Of a stretch of DNA of 64,000 bases, positions 17,015 to 26,884 are shown one piece after another. Below the pieces are notes generated by a model. It did no database searches and was not told where the DNA came from. It saw only the letters and a program-made list of their open reading frames with translations. Source of the DNA: an uncultured Pelagibacteraceae bacterium (lineage in GTDB: Bacteria; Pseudomonadota; Alphaproteobacteria; Pelagibacterales; Pelagibacteraceae); contig CACBGU010000002.1 in the NCBI GenBank assembly GCA_902538885.1, positions 1-64,000 on the forward strand, written 5' to 3'. The position numbers and the translations under genes are program-made. Every line of letters begins with the position of its first letter. The first letter of the stretch is position 1.

Positions 17015-18457
17015 ATGGATAGTAGGCAAAAAGAAATAGAAAATTTAAAAGATTATAAGTATGGTTTTTCAACTGATATTGAAAATATTCGTGCACCCAA
17101 AGGGTTAAGTGAAGAAGTAATAAAATTTATTTCAAAAATCAAAAAAGAACCTGAGTGGATGTTAAATTTTAGATTAAAAGCTTTTGAACGTTTTAAACTA
17201 TTAAAAGAACCCAATTGGCAAAAACCAAAATATCCAAAAATTGATTATCAAGACCTTTATTATTATTCAGCACCAAAAAGCATGAAAGATAAACCAAAAA
17301 GCTTAGATGAGCTAGATCCTAAACTTTTAGAAACATACAAAAAATTAGGCATACCTCTACAAGAACAAGCAAGGCTAAATGGTATAGCAGTGGATGCTGT
17401 ATTTGATTCTGTTTCAGTTGCCACAACTTTTAAAGAAGAATTAACAAAACAAGGAATTATTTTCTGCTCGATGTCAGAAGCAATTCAAAAACACCCAGAA
17501 TTAGTAAAAAAATATTTAGGAACTGTTATTCCAACAACTGATCATTTTTTTGCAACTTTAAATTCTGCAGTTTTTACAGATGGGTCATTTGTATATATCC
17601 CTGAGGGTGTTAAATGCCCAATGGAACTTTCAACTTATTTTAGAATAAATGCATCTGAGACAGGACAATTTGAAAGAACTTTAATTATTGCAGACAAAGG
17701 AAGTTACGTTAGTTACCTAGAGGGATGTACAGCACCAATGAGAGATGAAAATCAGTTACATGCAGCAAATGTAGAATTAATTGCACTCGATGATGCAGAA
17801 ATAAAATATTCAACAGTTCAGAACTGGTATCCAGGTGATAAAGACGGCAAAGGAGGAATTTATAATTTTGTAACCAAAAGAGGTTTATGCAAAGGTAAAA
17901 ATTCTAAAATTTCCTGGACACAAGTTGAAACAGGATCAGCAATAACATGGAAGTATCCAAGCTGCATTTTAAAAGGTGATAATTCTGTTGGTGAGTTTTA
18001 TTCAATAGCAATAACAAATAATCATCAAAAGGCTGACACCGGAACTAAAATGATACATCTTGGAAAAAACACAAAAAGCAAAATTATTTCTAAAGGAATT
18101 TCAGCTGGACAATCTGATATGATGTATAGAGGTCTTGTAGATATCTCATCCAAAGCAGATAATTCTAGGAATTTTACTCAATGTGACTCCTTGTTAATGG
18201 GAAATAAATGTGGAGCTCACACAATACCTTATATAAAAAATAAAAATCTCAAATCAAATATTGAGCATGAAGCAACTACATCAAAAATTAGTGATGAACA
18301 GCTATATTATTGTAATCAAAGAGGGTTAAATCAAGAGGAAGCAGTAAGTTTAATTGTAAATGGCTTTTGCAAAGAAGTTTTACAACAGTTACCAATGGAG
18401 TTTGCCGTTGAAGCACAAAAATTAGTTGGCATTAGTTTAGAGGGGAGTGTTGGTTAA
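17015..18457 (+). CDS. sufB: Fe-S cluster assembly scaffold SufB
   Basis: 480-residue core subunit of the SufBCD scaffold on which [Fe-S] clusters are built. Family pattern is strong: [16 protein letters not shown] near the N-terminus, [47 protein letters not shown] with a conserved Cys, and [14 protein letters not shown] and [17 protein letters not shown] motifs in the beta-helix, with a C-terminal [16 protein letters not shown]. It starts two bases after the regulator and ends immediately before sufC. Confidence 0.97.
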   Translation: MDSRQKEIENLKDYKYGFSTDIENIRAPKGLSEEVIKFISKIKKEPEWMLNFRLKAFERFKLLKEPNWQKPKYPKIDYQDLYYYSAPKSMKDKPKSLDELDPKLLETYKKLGIPLQEQARLNGIAVDAVFDSVSVATTFKEELTKQGIIFCSMSEAIQKHPELVKKYLGTVIPTTDHFFATLNSAVFTDGSFVYIPEGVKCPMELSTYFRINASETGQFERTLIIADKGSYVSYLEGCTAPMRDENQLHAANVELIALDDAEIKYSTVQNWYPGDKDGKGGIYNFVTKRGLCKGKNSKISWTQVETGSAITWKYPSCILKGDNSVGEFYSIAITNNHQKADTGTKMIHLGKNTKSKIISKGISAGQSDMMYRGLVDISSKADNSRNFTQCDSLLMGNKCGAHTIPYIKNKNLKSNIEHEATTSKISDEQLYYCNQRGLNQEEAVSLIVNGFCKEVLQQLPMEFAVEAQKLVGISLEGSVG

Positions 18458-19192
18458 ATGTTATCTATAGAAAATTTAAAGGCAAAAATAGACGAAAAAG
18501 AAATTTTAAAGGGTTTAAATTTAAACATCAAACCAGGAGAAGTGCATGCAATTATGGGTCCTAATGGGTCAGGAAAAAGCACTCTATCAAACATTTTATC
18601 AGGAAAAAAAGGTTATGAAGTTAATGGAAATATAAAATTTGAAGGAGAAAACCTTTTAGAGTTAGAAACTGAGGAAAGAGCACATAAAGGAATTTTTTTA
18701 GCATTTCAATATCCATTAGAAATACCTGGGGTTAATACAAATACATTTTTAAAAACTTCAATTAATGCAATCAAAAAAGCTAGAGGAGAAAAAGAGTTAG
18801 ATGCAATCGAATTTTTAAAATTAATCAAGCAAAAATCTTCTGAATTAAAGTTTGATCAAGCAATTTTGAATAGACAATTAAATGTTGGTTTTTCAGGCGG
18901 TGAAAAAAAGAAAAATGAAATACTCCAAATGTCAATTTTAAATCCTAAGTTATCGATATTAGACGAAACAGATTCAGGACTTGATATAGATGCGTTAAGA
19001 ATAGTTTCGGAAGGAGTTAATTCTTTAAGAAACAAAGATAATTCTTTCTTAATAATTACTCACTACCAAAGATTATTAGATTATATCAAACCAGACTTTG
19101 TGCATGTTTTAAAAAATGGACAAATTATTAAATCAGGAAACTTTGAATTAGCTAAAGAATTAGAAAAAGTAGGATACGAGAATTTTAATTAA
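18458..19192 (+). CDS. sufC: SufC ATPase of the Fe-S assembly complex
   Basis: 244-residue soluble ABC-type ATPase that drives conformational change in SufBCD. Walker A is GPNGSGKST (residues about 34-42), the signature is VGFSGGEKKKNEI, and Walker B is LSILDETDSGLDIDAL; the EK-K after the signature and the DSGLD loop are typical of SufC rather than of transporter ATPases. The FLAFQYPLEIPGV Q-loop is also a SufC hallmark. It abuts sufB and its stop overlaps the sufD start by one base. Confidence 0.97.
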   Translation: MLSIENLKAKIDEKEILKGLNLNIKPGEVHAIMGPNGSGKSTLSNILSGKKGYEVNGNIKFEGENLLELETEERAHKGIFLAFQYPLEIPGVNTNTFLKTSINAIKKARGEKELDAIEFLKLIKQKSSELKFDQAILNRQLNVGFSGGEKKKNEILQMSILNPKLSILDETDSGLDIDALRIVSEGVNSLRNKDNSFLIITHYQRLLDYIKPDFVHVLKNGQIIKSGNFELAKELEKVGYENFN

Positions 19193-20430
19193 TGGAAAAT
19201 CAAATTAAATCAAACTTTGAAAAAATAATTAGTAAATTGAATTTTTCTAATCTTCAAAAAGAAATTAAGGTAAAAAATATTAATAATTTTTTAAAAAAAG
19301 GATTTCCTAACAAAAGACTTGAGGATTGGAAATTTTCTGACTTAAAGCAAATAATTTCAAATAATTTTGAAGATTTAAATTTTTTAAATGAAATCAATAC
19401 TGAACTAAAAAAAGTAGAGATAATTGAGGAATTAGAAGCAAATAAACTAATTTTTGTTAATGGTGTTTTGTCTAATGTTGACTTTAAATACGAAAATCTT
19501 GAAAAGATTGAAATTGAAAAAAATGCTGATCTTAACGAGGAGATAAATCAAAACGCGTTACTAAATTTAAACTCTGCATTTATTTCTAATTATTTAAAAG
19601 TAACTATTAAAACTGGATATCAATTTAAAAAACCATTGGTATTGTATAATTATTTAACAGAGGAGCTAAACTCATCAGGAATAAACACTAGACTGGATTT
19701 AGATATAGAAAATGATGTTGCGTTAGATATAGTTAATGTTTCTAACAAATCATCAAATAAAAATTTTCTAAACTTTAGACAAAAAATTAATATTGGTCAA
19801 AATTCAATATTAAAAAATTACAGTTTAGATATAAATCAAACAGACAGTATTAAATATATGCATAAAGAAATTAATCTTAGTAAAAATAGCCATTTAGAAT
19901 ATTTCATTTTATCAGCTGGTTCTAAATTCTTAAAACATGATATCAATTGTTCATTAAATAGTGAGTATGGATCAATTTCATTAAATGGAATTATCAATTT
20001 GAAGAATGACCAACATCACGAGATCAAAACAGTTATTAACCACAATGAAGAGAATTGTAAGAGCTATCAATTAATCAAAAGTGTACTGAGTGATGATTCA
20101 AAAGGAGTTTATCAGGGCAAAATATTTGTTGATCCAAAAGCTCAAAAAACTGACGGTTACCAACTAAGTAGAGCTCTTTTACTTAATGAAAATGTAGAGT
20201 TTAATGCAAAACCAGAATTAGAAATTTATGCAGATGACGTTAAATGTTCTCATGGCTCTACATCAGGTAATATAGATGAAAATTCAATATTTTATTTAAT
20301 GTCCAGGGGACTTAGTTATTCAGATTCAAAAAAATTATTAACAAATGGTTTTTTAAATGAAGTTATTGAGAAAATTACAAATGAAAATATTAAAAGTTTC
20401 GTAAAAAAAATTACAGGTATAGAAGTATGA
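19192..20430 (+). CDS. sufD: Fe-S cluster assembly protein SufD
   Basis: 412-residue paralogue of SufB that pairs with it in the SufBCD scaffold. The N-terminal half is divergent and Lys/Asn-rich, including a KRLEDWKFSDLK motif usual in SufD. The C-terminal half is conserved: a Q-GKIFVDPKAQKTDGYQLS stretch, then LEIYADDVKCSHGSTSGNID, the region with the His and Cys implicated in the SufB-SufD interface, then SRGLSY and LTNGFLNEVIE. It overlaps sufS by four bases. Confidence 0.94.
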   Translation: MENQIKSNFEKIISKLNFSNLQKEIKVKNINNFLKKGFPNKRLEDWKFSDLKQIISNNFEDLNFLNEINTELKKVEIIEELEANKLIFVNGVLSNVDFKYENLEKIEIEKNADLNEEINQNALLNLNSAFISNYLKVTIKTGYQFKKPLVLYNYLTEELNSSGINTRLDLDIENDVALDIVNVSNKSSNKNFLNFRQKINIGQNSILKNYSLDINQTDSIKYMHKEINLSKNSHLEYFILSAGSKFLKHDINCSLNSEYGSISLNGIINLKNDQHHEIKTVINHNEENCKSYQLIKSVLSDDSKGVYQGKIFVDPKAQKTDGYQLSRALLLNENVEFNAKPELEIYADDVKCSHGSTSGNIDENSIFYLMSRGLSYSDSKKLLTNGFLNEVIEKITNENIKSFVKKITGIEV

Positions 20431-21644
20431 ACATAGATTTAGTTAAAAAAGAGTTTCCAATTTTCGATGAGAAAATTCAAAATAATGATTTAGTTTACTT
20501 AGATAGTGCTAATTCTTCACAAAAGCCTAAGGTAGTAGTTGATAGAATTAATGAATTTTATACGAAACAATTTTCTAATGTTGGAAGAAGTGTTCATTAT
20601 CTTGCTGTGGCAGCAACTAATTTATATGAAAATACTAGAACCTCAGTTCAAAAATACATAAATGCTAAAGATAAAAATGAAATTGTTTTTACTAAAGGAG
20701 CAACAGAAGCATTAAATCTTGTTGCAAATACTTTAGGACAAAACTATTTACAAGAGGGAGATGAGGTTTTAATCACTGAATTAGAGCATCATTCAAATTA
20801 TGTTCCATGGCATTTTTTAAGAAAATCTAAAAATATAAAAATAAATTTTGCTGAAATAAATGAAGAGGGTGAAATTACGTTAGAAGAAATAGAGAAAAAA
20901 ATTACACCAAAAACTAAAATTATATCTATTACTCACTTATCAAATGTTACAGGTGCAATTTTACCTGTTAAAGAAATTACTGATCTTGCACATTCTAAAG
21001 GAATAATAGTCGTTGTTGATGGTTGCCAAGGAGCGCCACACTTAAAATTAGATATGCAAGATTTAGATTGTGATTTTTATGCAATTTCTTGTCACAAAAT
21101 GTATGGGCCTACAGGTTTAGGAGTTCTTTATGGTAAGAAAAAGTTGTTAGAGGAATTGCCTCCATACCAGGGTGGTGGTGGAATGATAAGTGAAGTTAAA
21201 AAAGATAGGATTTCCTATGGTGATTTACCAAATAAATATGAGGCTGGCACCATGGCTACTGCGCAAGTAATTGCTTTTGATCAATCAATTAAGTTTTTAG
21301 AAAGTATTGGAATTGAAAATGTTATGAAACATGAAGCCGATTTAGTTGAGTATGGACAAGAATTATTAAAAAAAAATAATTCAGTTAAACTGATTGGTAA
21401 TCCAAAAAATAAAGGAGGAGTTCTATCTTTTACTTTAGAAGGAGTACATCCTCATGATATAGCAACAATATTAGATGAGGATGGTGTAGCAATAAGAGCA
21501 GGTCATCATTGTTGTCAAATTTTACATGACAAATTAAATATTCCCGCGAGTGCAAGAGCATCAATTGGAGTTTATAATACAAAAGATGATTTGGATCAGC
21601 TAAATGAGTCGATTAATAAATGTAAAAAAATATTTAATTTATAA
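20427..21644 (+). CDS. sufS: Cysteine desulfurase SufS
   Basis: 405-residue PLP enzyme that removes sulfur from cysteine as a persulfide for Fe-S assembly. The N-terminal FPIFDEKIQNNDLVYLDSANSSQKP and VHYLAVAAT are typical of group II desulfurases. The PLP Lys is in ISCHKMYGPTGLG, and the catalytic Cys is in IRAGHHCCQ. The short loop around this Cys marks SufS, not IscS. It sits between sufD and the sufU-type gene, starting on a four-base overlap and ending on a one-base overlap. Confidence 0.96.
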   Translation: MNIDLVKKEFPIFDEKIQNNDLVYLDSANSSQKPKVVVDRINEFYTKQFSNVGRSVHYLAVAATNLYENTRTSVQKYINAKDKNEIVFTKGATEALNLVANTLGQNYLQEGDEVLITELEHHSNYVPWHFLRKSKNIKINFAEINEEGEITLEEIEKKITPKTKIISITHLSNVTGAILPVKEITDLAHSKGIIVVVDGCQGAPHLKLDMQDLDCDFYAISCHKMYGPTGLGVLYGKKKLLEELPPYQGGGGMISEVKKDRISYGDLPNKYEAGTMATAQVIAFDQSIKFLESIGIENVMKHEADLVEYGQELLKKNNSVKLIGNPKNKGGVLSFTLEGVHPHDIATILDEDGVAIRAGHHCCQILHDKLNIPASARASIGVYNTKDDLDQLNESINKCKKIFNL

Positions 21645-22108
21645 TGAATTTAAAAGAATTATATCAAGAAATAATATTGGAGCATGGAAAAAATCCAAGA
21701 AATCTTCGTAAGACTGAAGATTTTAACAAAGATGCTAAAGGAAATAATCCTTTGTGTGGAGACAATGTTCATGTTTATTTAAAATTAAACGGACAAAGAA
21801 TTGTAGAGGATATTTCTTTTGAAGGTAGTGGGTGTGCTATTTCAATGGCATCAGCTTCCATAATGACAGATTTAATCAAAGGTAAAAACGAACATGAGGC
21901 TAAAGAAATAGTAGAAGACTTCCTAGGAATGATTAAAGAAAATCCAGAATTAGAGTCAGAAAATTTAGATGAAGATGAAAAGACTAAGCTGATGAGTTTA
22001 TCTGGAGTAAAACAGTATCCAATGAGAGTTAAGTGTGCAACACTATCATGGCATACTTTAGTTTCTGCTTTTGATGAAAATAAAGAAGAGGTAAAAACCG
22101 AGAATTAA
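21644..22108 (+). CDS. SufU/IscU-like scaffold or sulfur-transfer protein
   Basis: 154-residue member of the NifU N-terminal family. The three conserved cysteines are in GNNPLCGDNVHV, FEGSGCAISMAS and VKCATLSWHTL, and an insertion between the second and third (about residues 80-125, acidic) is typical of SufU, not IscU. SufU takes persulfide sulfur from SufS in many bacteria. Located between sufS and the SufT-type gene, it supports a SUF pathway that uses SufU in place of SufE; no sufE is present in this operon. Confidence 0.92.
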   Translation: MNLKELYQEIILEHGKNPRNLRKTEDFNKDAKGNNPLCGDNVHVYLKLNGQRIVEDISFEGSGCAISMASASIMTDLIKGKNEHEAKEIVEDFLGMIKENPELESENLDEDEKTKLMSLSGVKQYPMRVKCATLSWHTLVSAFDENKEEVKTEN

Positions 22109-22110
22109 AT

Positions 22111-22410
22111 ATGTCTAAAAAAGAACAGATTATAGAAGAGATAAGAAAAATTTATGATCCAGAGCTACCTGTAAATATATACGAATTAGGATTAATTTAT
22201 GATATTAAAGTAGAGGAGGATAAGTTTGCTAAAATTAAAATGACTTTGACTACACCAAATTGTCCAGTAGCAGAAAGTTTACCTAAAGAAGTAAAAGATG
22301 GTGCAATGCAAGTTGAAGGTATAGAGGATGTTGATCTTGAGTTAGTTTGGGATCCACCGTGGAACAAAGATATGATGTCAGAAGCAGCAAAATTGGAATT
22401 GAATCTATAA
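22111..22410 (+). CDS. SufT-like MIP18-family (DUF59) Fe-S maturation protein
   Basis: 99-residue protein with the MIP18-type motifs DPELPVNIYELGLIYDI, TLTTPNCPVAESLP (containing the conserved Cys) and VWDPPWNKDMMS. SufT proteins help mature Fe-S proteins when demand is high. It starts two bases after the SufU-like gene and overlaps the next gene by one base, so it is part of the same transcript. Confidence 0.92.
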   Translation: MSKKEQIIEEIRKIYDPELPVNIYELGLIYDIKVEEDKFAKIKMTLTTPNCPVAESLPKEVKDGAMQVEGIEDVDLELVWDPPWNKDMMSEAAKLELNL

Positions 22411-22745
22411 TGAACCCGATAATTAAATTAAGTGATAACGCAGCATTAAGAATAAAAGAAATAATGGCTAATGCTGAAAAAGATTCTATTGGTGTTAGAG
22501 TATCAGTCAAATCAGGTGGTTGTGCAGGGATGTCTTATGTAATGGAGTATACAAAAGAGTTAAATCCTAATGATGAAATTATTGAAGATAAGGGTGTGAA
22601 GGTATTCGTTGATTCAGCTGCTATTATGTATCTTCTTGGCACTGAAATGGATTATAAAAAAGAAGAATTATCCTCGTCATTTGTATTTAACAATCCAAAT
22701 GAAACTGAGAGATGTGGTTGCGGAGAGTCCTTCAAGATATCATAA
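22410..22745 (+). CDS. A-type Fe-S carrier (SufA/IscA family)
   Basis: 111-residue A-type carrier that passes Fe-S clusters to target proteins. The three cluster-binding cysteines are in SVKSGGCAGMSY and in the C-terminal CGCGESF motif. ATG at 22410 overlaps the SufT-like stop by one base and gives the normal A-type length; an earlier in-frame start at 22347 would add 21 residues that mirror the SufT coding region and is not preferred. It is the last gene of the SUF operon. Whether it acts as SufA, IscA or ErpA cannot be told from sequence alone. Confidence 0.93.
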   Translation: MNPIIKLSDNAALRIKEIMANAEKDSIGVRVSVKSGGCAGMSYVMEYTKELNPNDEIIEDKGVKVFVDSAAIMYLLGTEMDYKKEELSSSFVFNNPNETERCGCGESFKIS

Positions 22746-22764
22746 GTTGTATTATCCCATTAGT

Positions 22765-22795
22765 TGCATATCTGTATTGCATTATATGCATATCT
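22765..22795 (+). repeat. Paired TGCATATCT direct repeats upstream of a small gene
   Basis: TGCATATCT occurs at 22765-22773 and again at 22787-22795, 22 bases apart (about two helical turns), and the second copy is part of an ATATGCATAT palindrome. They precede the 56-residue gene at 22812. They could be a regulator site or chance in AT-rich sequence. Confidence 0.35.
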
Positions 22796-22811
22796 AGTAT
22801 ATAGATTCTAT

Positions 22812-22982
22812 ATGAACAAATTTGAGTTTAAAAATCTTGTTAAAAACTTGAAAGATTCTTTAAAGGAGAAAACATTCTTTAAGGAATTACGTAAAGAAGT
22901 GGAAACCGGTGCTAACGGAACACAAGATTACGTAGTCAAAAAAGGTGTTAACAAAGATACAATTGCTACAACTAGACAGTAA
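22812..22982 (+). CDS. Small basic protein of unknown function
   Basis: 56-residue protein from the ATG at 22812, mostly charged: a helical first half with KNLVKNLKDSLKEK and KELRKEVE, then a looser tail ending DTIATTRQ. I do not recognise the family. An upstream in-frame ATG at 22764 would add 16 residues, but these cover the direct repeats and an AT-rich promoter-like stretch, so the shorter form is preferred. It has no signal peptide or membrane segment. It lies between the SUF operon and the convergent glnA, whose stop is nine bases away. Confidence 0.55.
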   Translation: MNKFEFKNLVKNLKDSLKEKTFFKELRKEVETGANGTQDYVVKKGVNKDTIATTRQ

Positions 22983-22991
22983 TTAAGTTTA

Positions 22992-24398
22992 TTAGCTACT
23001 GTAATACATTTCAAACTCTACAGGATGAGGTGCATGTTCAAATTTGTGTATTTCCTCAAACTTAAGAGCAATGTAAGCATCAATTTGATCATCAGTAAAG
23101 ACACCACCCTGAGTTAAAAACTCTCTATCTTTATCTAAACTTTCCATCGCTTCCCTTAAAGAACCACAAACTGTAGGGATAGCCTTAACTTCTTCAGGTG
23201 GCAATTCATATAAATCTTTATCAAAAGACTCGCCTGGATGAATTTTATTTTTAATTCCATCAATTCCAGCCATTAACATAGCTGCGAAAGTTAAATACGG
23301 GTTTCCCGCAGCATCTGGGAATCTAATCTCACATCTTGCACCTTTTTTGCTTAATGTGATCGGTATTCTACAAGAAGCAGATCTATTTCTAGCTGAATAA
23401 GCAAGAAGAACTGGAGCTTCAAAACCTGGAATTAATCTTTTGTAACTGTTTGTTGTAGAGTTAGCAAAAGCATTAATTGCTTTAGCGTGTTTTAGAATTC
23501 CTCCAATATAATGTAACGCAGTTTCACTTAATCCAGAATACGCATCACCTGAAAATACTGGAGTATCACCTTTCCAAATAGATTGATGGATGTGCATTCC
23601 TGAACCATTATCACCAGCAACTGGCTTTGGCATAAATGTTGCAGTTTTTCCAAATGAATGTGTAACCATTTGAACAACATATTTATATAACTGTACGTTA
23701 TCAGCTTGATTTACTAAAGTTCCAAAATACATACCAAGTTCGTGCTGACTAGGAGCAACTTCATGGTGATGCTTTTCAACTTTAATACCAACTTCTTTCA
23801 AATTTTTAAGATATTCACCACGCATGTCTTGTTCACTATCAACTGGTGGTACCGGGAAATATCCTCCTTTAATTTGAGGTCTATGACCCATATTTCCATT
23901 TTCATATTCTTTACCTGAATTGTATGGACCTTCTTTACTATCTAATTTAAATCCACACTCATTCATATCATTTTTGATTCTTACATCGTCAAAAACAAAA
24001 AATTCTGGCTCAGGTCCAAAAAAAGCTTTATCACCTATACCTGAAGCTTTTAAATATTCTTCTGCTTTTTTAGCAACACCTCTTGGATCTCTTTCATAAG
24101 GATCTTTTTTAATTGCATCTAGAATGTCACAAAACAAAACTACAGTATTATGAGACGTAAAAGGATCCATAAACATTCTTGCAGTATCAGGTTTTAAAAT
24201 CATGTCAGACTCATTAATTGCTTTCCAACCAGCAATAGATGAACCGTCAAAAAAGACACCCTCGTTCAACATATCTTCATCAACTATTGAAGCATCCATA
24301 GTTAAGTGTTGAAGTTTTCCTCTTGGATCTGTAAATCTTAGATCTACAAATTCTGCTTCTTTTTCTTTGATAAATTTTAATACGTTTGCTGCACTCAT
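22992..24398 (-). CDS. glnA: Glutamine synthetase, type I
   Basis: Makes glutamine from glutamate, ammonia and ATP; the main entry of ammonium nitrogen. The 468-residue length and motifs are those of [13 protein letters not shown], a metal/substrate block [10 protein letters not shown], the ATP loop [29 protein letters not shown] and RIP. The Tyr in DLYELPPEE, about residue 395, corresponds to the adenylylation site, which suggests control by covalent adenylylation. A good ribosome site (AGGAGAC) precedes the ATG. No glnB or glnK gene lies beside it. Confidence 0.98.
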   Translation of the reverse strand: MSAANVLKFIKEKEAEFVDLRFTDPRGKLQHLTMDASIVDEDMLNEGVFFDGSSIAGWKAINESDMILKPDTARMFMDPFTSHNTVVLFCDILDAIKKDPYERDPRGVAKKAEEYLKASGIGDKAFFGPEPEFFVFDDVRIKNDMNECGFKLDSKEGPYNSGKEYENGNMGHRPQIKGGYFPVPPVDSEQDMRGEYLKNLKEVGIKVEKHHHEVAPSQHELGMYFGTLVNQADNVQLYKYVVQMVTHSFGKTATFMPKPVAGDNGSGMHIHQSIWKGDTPVFSGDAYSGLSETALHYIGGILKHAKAINAFANSTTNSYKRLIPGFEAPVLLAYSARNRSASCRIPITLSKKGARCEIRFPDAAGNPYLTFAAMLMAGIDGIKNKIHPGESFDKDLYELPPEEVKAIPTVCGSLREAMESLDKDREFLTQGGVFTDDQIDAYIALKFEEIHKFEHAPHPVEFEMYYSS

Positions 24399-24495
24399 TT
24401 TGTCTCCTATGTAATTTTGTTTGGCCTAATTAGCAAAAAAATACTTAAAAATATTGCTTATTTAATAAATAACACCTATGCAATTTTCACATAAG

Positions 24496-24513
24496 TAGTG
24501 TAATTAGTCACTA
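24496..24513. promoter_or_regulatory. TAGTG/CACTA inverted repeat between glnA and a YbaK-type gene
   Basis: TAGTG and CACTA flank an eight-base centre in the 137-base divergent spacer at 24399-24535. It lies 23 bases before the GTG start at 24536. No clear sigma-54 (-24/-12) promoter for glnA was found. The repeat is short, so this is a weak operator candidate. Confidence 0.3.
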
Positions 24514-24535
24514 AAATATTAAATTTATTAAACTT

Positions 24536-25018
24536 GTGAATTCAATACTAAATAAAGAACCAGTTTTAAGAGCTGAAAAATCATTGAAACAATTTAGCCC
24601 AGATCTAAAAGTGATTGTTTTAGAACAAACCGCAAGAACAGCAAAAGATGCAGCTACAGCTTTAGGTTGCAAAGTCGGAGCTATTGTTAAAAGCTTACTA
24701 TTCAAAGCAGGGGATAGTTTTGTTTTATGTTTAGTATCTGGAGACAAAAGATGTTCATTAAATAAATTAAAAAAAATTTTAGATGAAAAAGATGTTTCAA
24801 TGGCAAACCCTGATGATGTTAAAAAAATTACCGGATATACAATTGGCGGAGTATCGCCAACAGGACATTTAACAAAAATAAAAATTTTTATAGATGAAAC
24901 CTTAAATAGATTCTCTTCAATTTTTGCAGCTGCAGGCCATCCTAATGCAGTTTTTGAAATAAATTTTGAAAATCTAATTGCTTTAACTTCTGGTGAAATA
25001 AAAGAAATAACAGAATGA
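24536..25018 (+). CDS. YbaK/EbsC-family aminoacyl-tRNA deacylase
   Basis: 160-residue protein of the YbaK/ProX editing family, which hydrolyses mischarged aminoacyl-tRNA (often Cys- or Ala-tRNA-Pro). The pattern is clear: an N-terminal helix, ARTAKDAATALGCKVGAIVKSLLFK with the catalytic Lys, VLCLVSGDKRCSLNKL, then the GYTIGGVSPTGH loop and FAAAGHPNAVFEI. The GTG start at 24536 gives the normal length. The minus-strand frame covering the same bases is a shadow. It overlaps the next gene by four bases (ATGA). Confidence 0.9.
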   Translation: MNSILNKEPVLRAEKSLKQFSPDLKVIVLEQTARTAKDAATALGCKVGAIVKSLLFKAGDSFVLCLVSGDKRCSLNKLKKILDEKDVSMANPDDVKKITGYTIGGVSPTGHLTKIKIFIDETLNRFSSIFAAAGHPNAVFEINFENLIALTSGEIKEITE

Positions 25019-25902
25019 GAAAACCACAATTAGTTGATTATTTATTGTTAACTTTGTTGTCATTAATATGGGCTTCTGCTTTTTTTAATATAAAGATTGC
25101 CACATACTCATTTGGACCCATTACAATAGGTTTTTTAAGATCTTTTTTAGGAGCTATACCAGTTTTAATTTTATGTTTTTATAAAAATATAAAAATTGAA
25201 GCATTCTCAAAAGATTGGAAGTGGTTTGCAATCATTGGATTGGTAAATTTAGTTATTCCATTCATACTAATATCTTATGGAGTGAATTTTGTTCAAAGTA
25301 ACTTAGCTGCTATCTTAATGTCTACAACACCATTGAGCTCAACTGTTCTCGCTCACTTCTTTTTAAAAGGAGAAAAATTTAATCTTTTAAAAACAATTGG
25401 TTTGTTAATAGGTTTTTCAGGAATAGTATTTTTGTTTTCAGATAACTTTTTAATTAATGAAAATAACTTTATTGCTGCACTTTTGATTCTTCTTGGATCT
25501 ACCTGTTATGTAATCGGAGGAGTTATAACCTTAAAAATAAGCAACAAAGAAAATGAAAATGTTACGGGTTCAATTTTAATTTGGTCTACAATTATACTTC
25601 TTCCATTCACTTTAATTTTTGAAAAACCTTGGATGTTAAATCCTTCAACAGAATCTATTATATCTGTAATATATTTAGGAATTTTTCCTACTGGGATAGC
25701 ATGGTTATTGAGATTCAGAATTTTAAAAACAAATGGTCTCATATTTCATTCACAGGTTTCATATATCATTCCAATATTTGGAATTATTTTAGGATACATA
25801 TTTCTTAATGAAATAATTACCTCAAAAATTATTGTTGCATTAATTGCTGTATTTATTGGAATATATTTAGCAAGAAAAGCAGATTATAAAAACGTTACTT
25901 AA
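25015..25902 (+). CDS. DMT-superfamily (EamA) permease
   Basis: 295-residue inner-membrane protein with about ten hydrophobic helices in two EamA repeats: LLTLLSLIWASAFFNIKIA opens the first and the second follows about residue 150. EamA proteins export or import small metabolites such as amino acids or nucleotides; the substrate is not known here. It overlaps the deacylase gene upstream and the convergent methyltransferase gene (eight bases) downstream. Confidence 0.9.
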   Translation: MRKPQLVDYLLLTLLSLIWASAFFNIKIATYSFGPITIGFLRSFLGAIPVLILCFYKNIKIEAFSKDWKWFAIIGLVNLVIPFILISYGVNFVQSNLAAILMSTTPLSSTVLAHFFLKGEKFNLLKTIGLLIGFSGIVFLFSDNFLINENNFIAALLILLGSTCYVIGGVITLKISNKENENVTGSILIWSTIILLPFTLIFEKPWMLNPSTESIISVIYLGIFPTGIAWLLRFRILKTNGLIFHSQVSYIIPIFGIILGYIFLNEIITSKIIVALIAVFIGIYLARKADYKNVT

Positions 25903-26797
25903 GCTTTGCCATTGCTTTTATGTGAGCAGGACCAGTTTCACAACAACCTCCAATAATTGTTGCTCCATTTTCTTTAAATTTTTTTGCAATTTCATGAAAT
26001 TTATCTGGTGTAAGATCATGTCTTTTTCCTAAAAACTCATTTGGATTTCCCTTAGTTTTTAAATAATTAGCTGTGTATCCGTTTTTTGGTTTAGTGGTCA
26101 TAAATCCATTTAATTTAAATCCAAATGGTACGTTTAATTTTTTGATTTCTTCAATATTGTGCTCATAATTTTCAGGTGAAACACAAGACAACATAACGCC
26201 TAAAAGATTTCCATCAATAATACTTTTAATATCCGAAATTTTTTCACCACTAGGTAACTTTGTACCTTCTGAAATATGAATTCCTATTAAATAAGGTTTT
26301 TTGAATTCTTTAATTGCCTCAATACCACATTTAAACTCTCTAATGCTGCTCCAAACATCAAAGTAATAAAAATCTACATATTCATTTAATAATCTGGCCT
26401 GTTCATTAAAGTCTTTAGTGATTTCAACCTCACTTCTTATATCCTCTTCATAAGTTAAACGTTGAGGTGGCAAACCTCCAGCAATCATTATATTTGGATA
26501 TTCATTTTTTACTTTTAAAGCAATTTCTCCTGCTTTTTTATTAAGATATTCAAATTTATCTTCAATGTTGTTTTCACTTAGTCTTTTTCTTCTTGTGGTA
26601 AAAGTTGTTGTAACAATTACTTCTGCCCCAGCTTTTACAAAATCTTTGTGAGTACTCTCTACTAATTCATGATATTCAGAATTTAGTATCGCATTAGCGC
26701 TCCATAAAGTTCCATTAGACTTCATACCTCGAGCCAAAAGCTCTTGACCCATTCCACCATCCAATATTCTCGTTTCTTTAAAAAAATTAATATCCAT
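25895..26797 (-). CDS. bhmT: Homocysteine S-methyltransferase family protein (BHMT type)
   Basis: Transfers a methyl group to homocysteine to make methionine, using a Zn-activated thiol. The 300-residue protein is a single homocysteine methyltransferase barrel: ILDGGMGQELLARG at the N-terminus, the Zn-ligand Cys in GVMLSCVSPENY, and the Cys pair in IIGGCCETGPAHI near the C-terminus. In SAR11 such a gene is thought to use glycine betaine as methyl donor; S-methylmethionine is another possibility, and sequence alone cannot decide. It lies behind a 163-base leader that resembles tandem SAM riboswitches, in keeping with control by the methionine product pool. Confidence 0.88.
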   Translation of the reverse strand: MDINFFKETRILDGGMGQELLARGMKSNGTLWSANAILNSEYHELVESTHKDFVKAGAEVIVTTTFTTRRKRLSENNIEDKFEYLNKKAGEIALKVKNEYPNIMIAGGLPPQRLTYEEDIRSEVEITKDFNEQARLLNEYVDFYYFDVWSSIREFKCGIEAIKEFKKPYLIGIHISEGTKLPSGEKISDIKSIIDGNLLGVMLSCVSPENYEHNIEEIKKLNVPFGFKLNGFMTTKPKNGYTANYLKTKGNPNEFLGKRHDLTPDKFHEIAKKFKENGATIIGGCCETGPAHIKAMAKLK

Positions 26798-26802
26798 TGT
26801 GT

Positions 26803-26860
26803 CCTCACTTTTTTAGTGCTTTAGCTTAATGCTAGGTGCACAATACAGTTCAACTACCTT
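26803..26860 (-). promoter_or_regulatory. Possible second SAM aptamer (SAM-V-like) covering the bhmT ribosome site
   Basis: On the minus strand, AGGT at 26859-26856 can pair with ACCT at 26837-26834 around a loop with GTATTGTGC, and GTGC in the loop can pair with GCAC at 26819-26816 to form a pseudoknot. The element runs into the GTGAGG ribosome site five bases before the ATG. Layout and position fit the SAM-V class, described from Pelagibacter, which shares the SAM-II binding core; a match by eye only. Confidence 0.45.
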
Positions 26861-26884
26861 GCTTATTTGATTATTTTGGGATTT

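Noticed and set aside
24399..24535. Sigma-54 promoter for glnA
   Set aside because: No convincing TGGCAC-N5-TTGCW pair in the divergent gap on the minus strand.
24511..25029. 172-codon minus-strand frame opposite the YbaK-type gene
   Set aside because: It mirrors a clearly conserved deacylase on the plus strand, has no ribosome site of its own and no recognisable family.
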